This document shows, piece by piece, positions 9,968-17,089 of a stretch of DNA of 64,000 nucleotides. This DNA comes from Shewanella sp. Arc9-LZ (GTDB taxonomy: Bacteria; Pseudomonadota; Gammaproteobacteria; Enterobacterales; Shewanellaceae). The stretch lies in contig NZ_CP048031.1 in NCBI RefSeq assembly GCF_010092445.1, forward strand, positions 1,488,001-1,552,000, read 5' to 3'. Numbering within the stretch: the first letter of the stretch is position 1; each line of letters opens with the position of its first letter. Under the pieces are notes generated by a model. That model was given only the letters and a program-made list of their open reading frames with translations. It was not told the DNA's origin and did not search any database. A program made the translations under genes and the position numbers.

Positions 9968-10789
9968 ATGGCTATTACAGTAAATACCAACGTTACGTCA
10001 ATGAAAGCGCAAAAGAATTTAAATACATCGAGCCAAGCATTATCGACGTCGATGGAGCGCTTATCGAGTGGTCTACGTATTAACAGTGCTAAAGACGATG
10101 CCGCAGGTTTAGCTATTTCAAACCGCTTGAACTCGCAAATTGGTGGTTTAGCAGTGGGTATGCGAAATGCAAATGATGCGATATCTATCGCACAAATTTC
10201 TGAAGGTGCTATGCAAGAGCAAACCAACATGTTGCAGCGAATGCGTGATTTGACTATCCAATCTGCAAACGGTGCAAACAGTGTTGACGATAATAAAGCG
10301 ATTAAAGCTGAAATGGATGAGTTAGCATTAGAAATTACCGAGATTGGTACCAATACCGCTTTTGGTGATACAAAATTATTAACAGGAGATTTTGCTACTG
10401 GGAAAAGTTTCCAAGTGGGCCATCAAGATGGTGAAGACATTACAATTTCTGTACAAAAATCAGATGCAACCTCATTATCCGTGGCAGCATTAGAAAACTC
10501 TACTGCAACGCAACGTACTACCTCTTTAGCCGCTATTGATGAGGCAATAAAAACAATTGATGGTCAACGTGCAGACTTAGGTGCCAAACAAAATCGTTTA
10601 GCTTATAACATAAGCAACAGCGCAAATACTCAAGCAAACGTTGCAGATGCGAAAAGTCGTATTGTTGATGTTGATTTTGCCTCAGAAACCGCAACAATGA
10701 CTAAGAACCAAGTTTTACAACAAACGGGTTCAGCGATGTTAGCTCAAGCTAATCAGTTACCTCAAGTCGCACTGTCACTTTTAGGCTAA
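9968..10789 (+). CDS. Flagellin (first copy)
   Basis: This is a filament subunit of 273 residues, a short flagellin with only a small outer domain. The N-terminus [19 protein letters not shown] and the motif [23 protein letters not shown] are the conserved D0/D1 helices; the C-terminus [26 protein letters not shown] is the export/polymerisation helix. It is about 90% identical in protein to the copy at 11014, and the 3' half is nearly identical in DNA, so the two are a tandem duplication with recent conversion. GAATGAGGA precedes the ATG. I see no clear sigma-28 site in the 80 bp upstream, unlike the second copy. It corresponds to flaA or flaB of Shewanella, but which one cannot be settled here. 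Confidence 0.95.
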   Translation: MAITVNTNVTSMKAQKNLNTSSQALSTSMERLSSGLRINSAKDDAAGLAISNRLNSQIGGLAVGMRNANDAISIAQISEGAMQEQTNMLQRMRDLTIQSANGANSVDDNKAIKAEMDELALEITEIGTNTAFGDTKLLTGDFATGKSFQVGHQDGEDITISVQKSDATSLSVAALENSTATQRTTSLAAIDEAIKTIDGQRADLGAKQNRLAYNISNSANTQANVADAKSRIVDVDFASETATMTKNQVLQQTGSAMLAQANQLPQVALSLLG

Positions 10790-10806
10790 CTCAACGTATT
10801 ATAATG

Positions 10807-10836
10807 AAAAACGGCTTCTATTTAGAAGCCGTTTTA
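10807..10836 (+). terminator. Rho-independent terminator after first flagellin
   Basis: A 12-bp stem (AAAACGGCTTCT / AGAAGCCGTTTT) with a 5-nt loop is followed by AGTTTTCTTT. It lies 18 bp after the first flagellin stop and separates the two flagellin transcripts. Confidence 0.88.
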
Positions 10837-10901
10837 GTTTTCTTTAATATACTAACAAAAGATGACTTTCTTAATACAAGATAAAAAAAGATAAAAAAAG
10901 C

Positions 10902-10928
10902 TAAAGTTAGGAATATTGCAGCCGTTAA
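10902..10928 (+). promoter_or_regulatory. Sigma-28 (FliA) promoter of second flagellin
   Basis: TAAAGTTA, 11 bases, then GCCGTTAA. This differs from the enteric/Vibrio sigma-28 consensus (TAAAGTTT-N11-GCCGATAA) at only two positions and has the exact spacing. It lies about 85 bp upstream of the ATG at 11014, consistent with FliA control of the late flagellin gene; FliA itself is encoded at 38130. Confidence 0.87.
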
Positions 10929-11013
10929 ATATATTGTAACGAGCAAAACCTGTCTGACTTGACATAAAGCAAACAGGCATATCTCAAGTCAGAATCAATA
11001 TGAGGAAGCAATC

Positions 11014-11832
11014 ATGGCTATCACAGTAAACACTAACGTAACATCAATGAAAGCACAGAAAAATTTAAATTCGTCAAGTGGTGCTCTTGCAACTTCTATG
11101 GAGCGTCTATCAAGTGGTTTGCGTATTAACAGTGCCAAAGATGATGCAGCAGGTTTGGCTATCTCTAACCGTTTGAGCTCACAGGTTAATGGTTTAGCTG
11201 TGGGAATGCGCAATGCAAATGATGCGATATCTATCGCACAAATCTCAGAAGGCGCCATGCAAGAGCAAACTAATATGCTTCAGCGTATGCGTGATTTGAC
11301 CGTACAATCTGCAAACGGTGCAAACAGTGCTGAAGACAATATAGCAATTAAAGCTGAAATGGATGAGTTAGCATTAGAAATTACTGAGATTGGTACCAAT
11401 ACCGCTTTTGGTGACACGAAGCTATTAGATGGTACTTTTGCTACTGGGAAAAATTTCCAAGTGGGCCATCAAGATGGTGAAGACATTACCATTTCTGTAC
11501 AAAAATCAGATGCAACCTCATTATCCGTGGCGGCATTATTAAATGCCTCTGCAGGGGACCGTACTACGTCTTTAGCCGCTATTGATGAGGCAATAAAAAC
11601 AATTGATGGTCAACGTGCAGACTTAGGTGCCAAACAAAATCGTTTAGCTTATAACATAAGCAACAGCGCCAATACTCAAGCAAACGTTGCAGATGCGAAA
11701 AGTCGTATTGTTGATGTTGATTTTGCCTCAGAAACCGCAACAATGACTAAGAACCAGGTTTTACAACAAACGGGTTCAGCGATGTTAGCTCAGGCGAACC
11801 AGTTACCTCAGATTGCTTTGTCATTATTATAG
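11014..11832 (+). CDS. Flagellin (second copy)
   Basis: This is a second filament subunit of 272 residues with the same short-flagellin architecture as its neighbour: D0/D1 helices at both ends and a small variable region around residues 165-195, where the two copies differ most ([10 protein letters not shown] versus [10 protein letters not shown]). The ribosome site is TGAGGAAGC. It has its own sigma-28-type promoter and is flanked by terminators, so it is probably a monocistronic late gene. Two slightly different flagellins side by side is the usual Shewanella arrangement. Confidence 0.95.
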   Translation: MAITVNTNVTSMKAQKNLNSSSGALATSMERLSSGLRINSAKDDAAGLAISNRLSSQVNGLAVGMRNANDAISIAQISEGAMQEQTNMLQRMRDLTVQSANGANSAEDNIAIKAEMDELALEITEIGTNTAFGDTKLLDGTFATGKNFQVGHQDGEDITISVQKSDATSLSVAALLNASAGDRTTSLAAIDEAIKTIDGQRADLGAKQNRLAYNISNSANTQANVADAKSRIVDVDFASETATMTKNQVLQQTGSAMLAQANQLPQIALSLL

Positions 11833-11849
11833 AATTATTTTTGAGTTAG

Positions 11850-11884
11850 ACAAAGGGAGATTCGGGCACGGATCTCCCTTTGTT
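11850..11884 (+). terminator. Terminator hairpin after second flagellin
   Basis: A perfect 12-bp stem (ACAAAGGGAGAT / ATCTCCCTTTGT) with a 10-nt loop lies 17 bp after the stop. Only a short T-rich tail follows (TGTAAAG), so it may act partly as a stabilising or attenuating hairpin rather than a full stop. Confidence 0.75.
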
Positions 11885-11956
11885 GTAAAGATAATCGTAT
11901 TAAAAGTGGATAGTCGTGTTGTTATTGCTATCTAATTAGGTAAGTTGAGGTGCATC

Positions 11957-12364
11957 ATGGACATTCAAACTATTACCAGCAGTACTAACTTTATTAATAA
12001 AGTTGAATCAACAAACGTTGATTTGAACAAGAGTCAGGTAACAGACAATATATCAGAGACGAATCAGTTAGTACTTGATAAAGAGTCTTCAATTCAAGTC
12101 GCTCAAGATGCTGAAGAAACACAACAAGCTACACAGAAAAAAAATGAAAATTTAATACAAGTTGCCAATGAACTTACTGAAATGATGGCGGTCATGCAAA
12201 AGGGACTTAAATTTTCAGTTGATGAAGAGTCAGGTAAGCAGGTAATTAAAGTTCAAGATGTGAGTTCTGGTGATATAATTAGACAAATTCCTAGTGAAGA
12301 AGCACTAAAGTTGGCAGAAAAGTTAAGTGAAGTGTCAGGGATTTTAATGAAAATAGAAGTTTGA
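11957..12364 (+). CDS. flaG: FlaG family protein
   Basis: FlaG is a small cytoplasmic/filament-associated protein that influences filament length in polar flagellates; its biochemical role is not well defined. The start MDIQTITSS at 11957 has GAGG 6 bp upstream and gives 135 residues; an upstream TTG at 11945 has no such site. The N-terminal half is low-complexity and charged (QDAEETQQATQKKNEN). The C-terminal half is the FlaG core: LKFSVDEESGKQVIKVQDVSSGDIIRQIPSEEALKLAEKL. Its place between flagellin and fliD is the standard Vibrio/Shewanella order. Confidence 0.92.
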   Translation: MDIQTITSSTNFINKVESTNVDLNKSQVTDNISETNQLVLDKESSIQVAQDAEETQQATQKKNENLIQVANELTEMMAVMQKGLKFSVDEESGKQVIKVQDVSSGDIIRQIPSEEALKLAEKLSEVSGILMKIEV

Positions 12365-12381
12365 TTCTAATATTAACTTAA

Positions 12382-12398
12382 TCGGCATAATATTTGCT
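12382..12398 (+). promoter_or_regulatory. Sigma-54-type promoter of fliD operon
   Basis: TCGGCATAATATTTGCT has the GG-N10-GC core of RpoN promoters; the first consensus T is a C. It lies 35 bp upstream of the fliD ATG at 12433, which is consistent with transcription starting just ahead of fliD. Confidence 0.75.
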
Positions 12399-12432
12399 TT
12401 GATTATTGTTACTAGTATACAGGAGCAAGGTT

Positions 12433-13797
12433 ATGGCATTAACAGCAACGGGAATAGGTTCTGGGCTAGATATTTCAAATATCGTCAGCGTGCTAGTAGC
12501 CGCAGAAAAAAACCCTAAAGAGGCTCTGTTTACTCAACAAGAAACCAAAATAAATGCCAAAGTCTCTGCTATCGGAACATTAAAAAGTAGTTTATCAACA
12601 TTTCAAGATGCTTCCAAAAAACTCCAAAGTGGTGAGTTATTAAATTTACGTACGGTTACCACAGGAGATAGTGCTTTTTTTAATGCTAAAGCAGATCAGT
12701 ATGCTCAGCCTGGTAGTTATGTTATCAAGGTCGAGCAGCTTGCTCAATCACAAAAGTTAGCTGGGGCAAATGTGGTTGACCCTTCACAAGGCGTTGGGCA
12801 AGGAAGTTTAGATTTCTCTATTGATGGTGATAGTTTTTCTGTTGCCATCGAATCTACTGATAGTCTTTCAGCTATAGCAACTAAAATTAATAGTTCATCA
12901 GACAACTCTGGTGTTACAGCAACTATCATTAAAAGTGATGCTGGGAGCAGACTCGTTTTTACCGCAAAAAATCCAGGAACAGATAACCAAATTACTATGA
13001 CGGCAACAGATTCTAGTGGTACTGGTTTATCTGACATGTTTAACGGAGGGAATATCGAAACCCTTCAAAGTGCTGCAAATTCTATTATTTATGTCGATGG
13101 GCAAAAACTAACATCACAAAGTAATAATATTGATGACGCGATTACCGGGGTTACATTATCTCTAACAAAAGCAGATATTGGCTCCACGTCTACACTCACA
13201 ATTGCTCAGGACACTGACACAGTAAAGAGTAATATTGAGAATTTTGTCAGTGCTTATAATGCCTTATTAACTTCAATGGACAAGTTATCCTCTTTTGATG
13301 TTGATAAAAAGACTGCATCGGCTTTACAAGGCGATTCGATTATCCGTTCCTTAGAGTCGCAACTTCGAAAAACGGTCAGCGAAAGGGTTAGCGTTGATGG
13401 TATTGAGTCCGCTTTATATGAACTTGGCATCTCGACTGATAGTTCAGGAAAACTTTCAATAGACGATACTAAGCTAAGTGAAGCTGTTACTAATAATATG
13501 TCTCTCGTTGAAGGTATATTTTCAACAAGCGACACAGGGTTAGCTTACCAATTTGATGATTTAGTTAAGAGTTATACTAAGTCTGGTGGTGTGATTGATA
13601 GTCGTAATAATTCCTATACTTCAGCAACTAGTCGAATAACTGATCAAAGAGAAGCATTTACTTTGAAAATGGAGAAGTTGGAGGCTCGTTTATTGAAGCA
13701 ATTTAATGCGATGGATTTAATTGTCGCCCAGCTAAATACACAAAGCTCTAGTCTGACAAATAGTCTGGCTTCCTTACCTGGCGTGGTTAGAGAGTAA
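12433..13797 (+). CDS. fliD: FliD, flagellar filament cap (HAP2)
   Basis: FliD caps the filament tip and guides flagellin insertion. The start MALTATGIGSGLDISNIVSVLVAAEK at 12433 has a strong AGGAGCAAGG upstream and gives 454 residues; the longer frame from a TTG at 12406 lacks a ribosome site. The opening GIGSGLDI is the FliD signature. The central region is Ser/Thr-rich, and the C-terminal part (LVKSYTKSGGVIDSRNNSYTSATSRITDQREAF, then coiled coil) matches the FliD C-terminal domain. It heads a small operon with a FliT-like gene and fliS. Confidence 0.96.
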   Translation: MALTATGIGSGLDISNIVSVLVAAEKNPKEALFTQQETKINAKVSAIGTLKSSLSTFQDASKKLQSGELLNLRTVTTGDSAFFNAKADQYAQPGSYVIKVEQLAQSQKLAGANVVDPSQGVGQGSLDFSIDGDSFSVAIESTDSLSAIATKINSSSDNSGVTATIIKSDAGSRLVFTAKNPGTDNQITMTATDSSGTGLSDMFNGGNIETLQSAANSIIYVDGQKLTSQSNNIDDAITGVTLSLTKADIGSTSTLTIAQDTDTVKSNIENFVSAYNALLTSMDKLSSFDVDKKTASALQGDSIIRSLESQLRKTVSERVSVDGIESALYELGISTDSSGKLSIDDTKLSEAVTNNMSLVEGIFSTSDTGLAYQFDDLVKSYTKSGGVIDSRNNSYTSATSRITDQREAFTLKMEKLEARLLKQFNAMDLIVAQLNTQSSSLTNSLASLPGVVRE

Positions 13798-13811
13798 AAG
13801 GAAAACTTTGA

Positions 13812-14138
13812 TTGAATGCTGAACTTAAACTGATTAACGAAACTATTGAAGATACGTTAAATCAAATTGAGAAAATTCCTGCAGAAAATGAACAATCAGA
13901 CAAGTTGGTCTCATTATTGCTTGATTCTATAGGCGCGCGTCAATTATATATCGTTTCACTGATTAATAGTGCTGTCGATGACACATTCGCTACTTTACTA
14001 TCCGAACAGTTAATATTGACGAATAGTTTTAAAGATAGGGCTTCAAAAGTAATGTTTCATCGACAAAATTTATTAAATATAAAGCGCGCTCATCAACGAC
14101 AAATTAAGGTTTATCAAAACATTGATGCTAACAGGTAG
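13812..14138 (+). CDS. FliT-like flagellar chaperone (FlaI of Vibrio type)
   Basis: This 108-residue, largely helical, charged protein lies between fliD and fliS, exactly where Vibrio carries flaI and enterics carry fliT. FliT proteins bind FliD and modulate export; assignment here rests on position, size and predicted helical character, not on a strong motif. The likely start is the TTG at 13812, with AAAGGA about 8 bp upstream; no in-frame ATG is available near it. It ends 6 bp before fliS. The alternative is an unrelated small flagellar protein of the same locus. Confidence 0.7.
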   Translation: MNAELKLINETIEDTLNQIEKIPAENEQSDKLVSLLLDSIGARQLYIVSLINSAVDDTFATLLSEQLILTNSFKDRASKVMFHRQNLLNIKRAHQRQIKVYQNIDANR

Positions 14139-14144
14139 GTTATT

Positions 14145-14549
14145 ATGAGAAGTTCTTTACAGTCATATCGTAAGGTTTCGCTTGACAGCGAAATATCAGT
14201 CGCTTCGCCGCACCGTATTATTCAAATGATGTTTGCTGGTGGTCTCGAGAGGCTTGCTCAAAGTCGCTATGCCATTGAGAACCGAGATATGAATAATAAA
14301 GGTCTGTTTATTGGTAAAGCGATAGGCATTGTCAACGGCCTGAATAATAGTTTAAATATGGATGAAGGCGGTGAAATCGCTGGGAACCTTAGTCAATTGT
14401 ATGATTTTATTATTATGAAAGTAACCGAAGCAAATTTGAAAAATGATACTCAAGCTATCGATGATGCTGTTGCTGTTTTAAGAACACTCAAAGAAGGATG
14501 GGATGCTATTCCGCAAGATAAACATCATTTAACATCTGAAGTAAATTAA
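14145..14549 (+). CDS. fliS: FliS, flagellin export chaperone
   Basis: FliS binds the C-terminus of newly made flagellin and prevents premature polymerisation. The 134-residue length fits. The opening SSLQSYRKVSLDSEISVASPHRIIQMMFAGGLERLAQSRYAIE is the FliS signature (Y-x(n)-SPHxLIxMLxxGxxxRLxxA), and the middle (IGKAIGIVNGLNNSLNMDEGGEIAGNLSQLYDFI) matches the conserved second half. A good terminator follows, closing the fliD operon. Confidence 0.95.
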   Translation: MRSSLQSYRKVSLDSEISVASPHRIIQMMFAGGLERLAQSRYAIENRDMNNKGLFIGKAIGIVNGLNNSLNMDEGGEIAGNLSQLYDFIIMKVTEANLKNDTQAIDDAVAVLRTLKEGWDAIPQDKHHLTSEVN

Positions 14550-14575
14550 TCGTTATAGCATACTGTATTTAAACT

Positions 14576-14600
14576 AAAAAGACGCTTAGCGTCTTTTTTG
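14576..14600 (+). terminator. Rho-independent terminator after fliS
   Basis: AAAAAGACGC-TTA-GCGTCTTTTTT: a 10-bp stem with a 3-nt loop ending in six T, 27 bp after the fliS stop. Confidence 0.92.
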
Positions 14601-15275
14601 CTGTCTGGCTTAGTTTTTGAGCCTGTAAATAATTTTATTACCTGCAATTCATGTATCAATGTTAAATACCTAATTTAAGCTAATTTATTAGCATCATCTA
14701 TTTTCCGTGAGAGAGTTTCTTGAGAGTTGACCTGGTCAAGTCTATATTTAACCTCACCATCAAAACAAAACTTGCTCCATTAGAATTTTTGAATGAAAAA
14801 TCACCATTTTCAACATAAAATGCTATCTGTTGTAGATAAAATGTAACTGATGCTTGCTTATAGTGGGCTGATAATACAATATTTAACCTCAACTCGGGTT
14901 AAGATGTGGGTTATGTAAGGCAAAATGACAGCATGCGGCCTATTTCATATCAAACTTGTCATTTGTTTTGCTAACAAGGCGCAGTCTCTTATTACTAGTT
15001 GCGTCAATAGCTAGCCTATTGCAAGTCAATGCAACACAGTTAGCGAGACAAAGGGCTGTTTGATAACCATTTATTATCCCTAGCTGAGGTTATTTACCAT
15101 TGAGTTCGTTTTTCTTCACTGTATTTAGCGGATTAACGATCCTGTTTTAGGAATAATGCTAGAATAATGGCAGTGCTGTTAGTTTTTATGACGGCAATGT
15201 ACTTTGGTTTATGTGGCGATATGCGGCATAATCATCCCGAATCAATACCTATAACAAGAGCTTTTGGCCTTCTGA
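14601..15275. other. Non-coding stretch between fliS and flrA
   Basis: About 675 bp without a convincing gene. The left part (to about 14880) is AT-rich with a short reverse-strand frame (14698-14892) that I cannot match to anything and that runs into the repeat. The middle is copy 1 of a dispersed repeat. The last 175 bp should hold the flrA promoter; a possible sigma-70 -10 (TAGAAT near 15151) is visible but no good -35, so I do not call it. Confidence 0.6.
14882..15098 (+). repeat. MITE-like dispersed repeat, copy 1
   Basis: A roughly 215-bp element bounded by imperfect terminal inverted repeats (left AACCTCAACTCGGGTTAA, right TTATCCCTAGCTGAGGTT). It shares long blocks with the reverse complement of 48483-48685: CTTGTCATTTGTT-TGCTAACAAGGCG, GCGTCAATAGCTAGCCTAT, CAACACAGTTAGC and GACAAAGGGCTG. 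It has no coding capacity. The left portion is less well conserved between the copies. Non-coding, short, with inverted ends and dispersed: the description fits a MITE or similar miniature element; the mobilising transposase is not in the window. Confidence 0.8.
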
Positions 15276-16706
15276 ATGATGCAAATAGAACAAAGAATTT
15301 TAATTGTCGGTACCCCATCAGAGCGCGTGACTCGTTTGTGCTGCATTTTCGAATTCCTAGGCGAGCAGTGCGAAATTGTCTCTAATGAATCTTTTTTAGC
15401 CCTGATCGAGCAATCTCGGTATCGCGCTGTTGTCATTGTTGATGAAAACATTAGCGTCGAGAGTATCAAAAACATAGCTGCTATAGTGCCTTGGCAACCG
15501 ATGTTGTTATTAGGCGATACCGATATCAATTTATCCAATATGCTCGGAACAATTGAAGAGCCGATAAATTATCCGCAATTGACAGAGCTGCTGCATTTTT
15601 GCCAAGTTTTTGGCCAGGCCAAGCGAGAACACACTTTAACCAGTGGCAACCAAACCAAACTATTCCGAAGCTTAGTCGGGCGCAGTGAAGGCATTGCTAA
15701 AGTCCGCCATTTGATTAACCAAGTATCAAGCTCTGATGCGACAGTATTAGTATTGGGTCAATCGGGTACCGGTAAAGAAGTTGTAGCGCGTAATATTCAT
15801 TATTTATCTGAACGACGTGATGGACCTTTTATTCCGGTCAATTGTGGTGCGATTCCTGCTGAATTACTTGAAAGTGAATTGTTTGGCCATGAAAAAGGCT
15901 CTTTCACTGGGGCGATATCATCTCGTAAAGGCCGTTTTGAATTGGCAGAAGGTGGCACGCTATTTTTAGATGAAATTGGCGATATGCCGCTGCAAATGCA
16001 AGTTAAGTTGTTACGTGTGTTGCAAGAAAAGGTATTTGAACGTGTCGGTGGCAGCAAAACAATTGCTACCGATGTGCGTATTGTTGCCGCAACGCATCGT
16101 GACCTTGAAACCATGATTGTGGATAACACATTTCGTGAAGATTTATATTATCGACTCAATGTGTTCCCAATTGAGATGCCAGGTTTAAGTGAGCGTCGTG
16201 ACGATGTGCCGCTACTGTTGCACGAATTAGTTAGCCGAGTGTTTAATGAAGGCCGCGGTAAGGTCCGTTTCACTCAACGCGCGATTGAATCGTTAAAAGA
16301 ACACCCTTGGTCTGGTAATGTGCGTGAGTTATCAAACTTGGTCGAGCGTTTAACCATCTTATTCCCTGGTGGATTAGTCGACGTTAATGATTTACCGCAT
16401 AAGTACCGTTATATAGAGGTACCTGAATATTGCGTTGAAATCAGTGAAGAACAATTAGAGCGCGATGCTTTAGCTTCAATATTCAGTGATGAAGAGCCTG
16501 TAGAAATACCTGAAACGCGTTTCCCTAGTGAATTGCCGCCAGAAGGGGTTAATTTAAAAGATTTACTCGCTGAATTAGAAATTGACATGATCCGTCAAGC
16601 ACTTGAGCAGCAAGATAGTGTTGTAGCAAGAGCCGCTGAAATGTTGGGTATTCGTCGTACAACATTAGTCGAAAAAATGCGTAAATATGGTTTGAGTAAA
16701 GACTAG
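15276..16706 (+). CDS. flrA: FlrA (FleQ-type) master flagellar regulator, sigma-54 activator
   Basis: FlrA activates RpoN-dependent class II flagellar genes at the top of the polar-flagellum hierarchy. Its 476 residues comprise a FleQ-type N-terminal domain (1-120, receiver-like but without a clear phospho-aspartate), an AAA+ domain and a C-terminal Fis-type helix-turn-helix (VVARAAEMLGIRRTTLVEKMRKYGL). The AAA+ domain shows Walker A GQSGTGKE, the sigma-54 contact loop GSFTGA (residues 208-213; an S replaces the usual A) and the arginine-rich FREDLYYRLNVFPI segment. Two adjacent ATGs (15276, 15279) could start it; no strong ribosome site is visible, suggesting modest translation. It stands alone between terminators. 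Confidence 0.95.
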   Translation: MMQIEQRILIVGTPSERVTRLCCIFEFLGEQCEIVSNESFLALIEQSRYRAVVIVDENISVESIKNIAAIVPWQPMLLLGDTDINLSNMLGTIEEPINYPQLTELLHFCQVFGQAKREHTLTSGNQTKLFRSLVGRSEGIAKVRHLINQVSSSDATVLVLGQSGTGKEVVARNIHYLSERRDGPFIPVNCGAIPAELLESELFGHEKGSFTGAISSRKGRFELAEGGTLFLDEIGDMPLQMQVKLLRVLQEKVFERVGGSKTIATDVRIVAATHRDLETMIVDNTFREDLYYRLNVFPIEMPGLSERRDDVPLLLHELVSRVFNEGRGKVRFTQRAIESLKEHPWSGNVRELSNLVERLTILFPGGLVDVNDLPHKYRYIEVPEYCVEISEEQLERDALASIFSDEEPVEIPETRFPSELPPEGVNLKDLLAELEIDMIRQALEQQDSVVARAAEMLGIRRTTLVEKMRKYGLSKD

Positions 16707-16732
16707 ACCATTATCTGAATTTTGGATTTTAT

Positions 16733-16759
16733 AAAAACACACCCTCAGGTGTGTTTTTT
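16733..16759 (+). terminator. Rho-independent terminator after flrA
   Basis: AAAAACACAC-C-CTCA-G-GTGTGTTTTTT: stem of about 10 bp with a short loop and a T run, 27 bp after the flrA stop. Confidence 0.92.
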
Positions 16760-17035
16760 CGTTTTATCAGTAACTGAAAAATTAATGATCTCATGTTTCT
16801 AGTGCTTCAGATAATAGCTTAGCACAGCAAATGTTTTTAACTTGAGAAGTAATATATTGTTACCACTAGATAATATTGTGATTAAGGAGTGTGATTAAGT
16901 CGTTTTATTGAAAACTGGCCGAAATATTGGTTTTGTAAAATGTGGTAGGTCCAATGAACTAAACTCATAAGTATGTTGCTTTATCATTGGCTTAAAAACG
17001 GTCTGCCGACGCTTCTATTACTATAAGAAATTGCT

Positions 17036-17051
17036 TGGCACAGTAAATGCA
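17036..17051 (+). promoter_or_regulatory. Sigma-54-type promoter of flrBC
   Basis: TGGCACAGTAAATGCA has a perfect TGGCAC half, GG-N10-GC spacing and ATGCA at -12. It lies about 39 bp before the flrB ATG. The arrangement fits FlrA activating flrBC, as known for Vibrio polar flagella. Confidence 0.87.
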
Positions 17052-17089
17052 TAAAGCTAGTCAAATGTTATTTTTTTGACGGAGCGACC

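Larger units (their letters stand above)
16707..17089. other. Intergenic region flrA-flrB
   Basis: A 383-bp region that carries the flrA terminator near its left end and the flrB sigma-54 promoter near its right end. The AT-rich middle (16760-17030) shows nothing else I can support; binding sites for FlrA would be expected here but I cannot define one. Confidence 0.6.

Noticed and set aside
9847..10353. Reverse-strand frame opposite the first flagellin, with a similar one opposite the second
   Set aside because: Both are shadows of the duplicated flagellin N-terminal region; their mutual similarity follows from the duplication.
11884..11956. Sigma-28 promoter before flaG
   Set aside because: TAAAGATA is present near 11886, but the partner element GCCGATAA is missing at the right distance.
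14698..14892. 64-residue reverse frame before repeat copy 1
   Set aside because: No recognisable motif, no convincing ribosome site, and its start lies in the repeat; perhaps a gene remnant but unsupported.
15167..15385. 72-residue frame overlapping the flrA start
   Set aside because: It overlaps the FlrA N-terminal domain, lacks a ribosome site and matches nothing I know.
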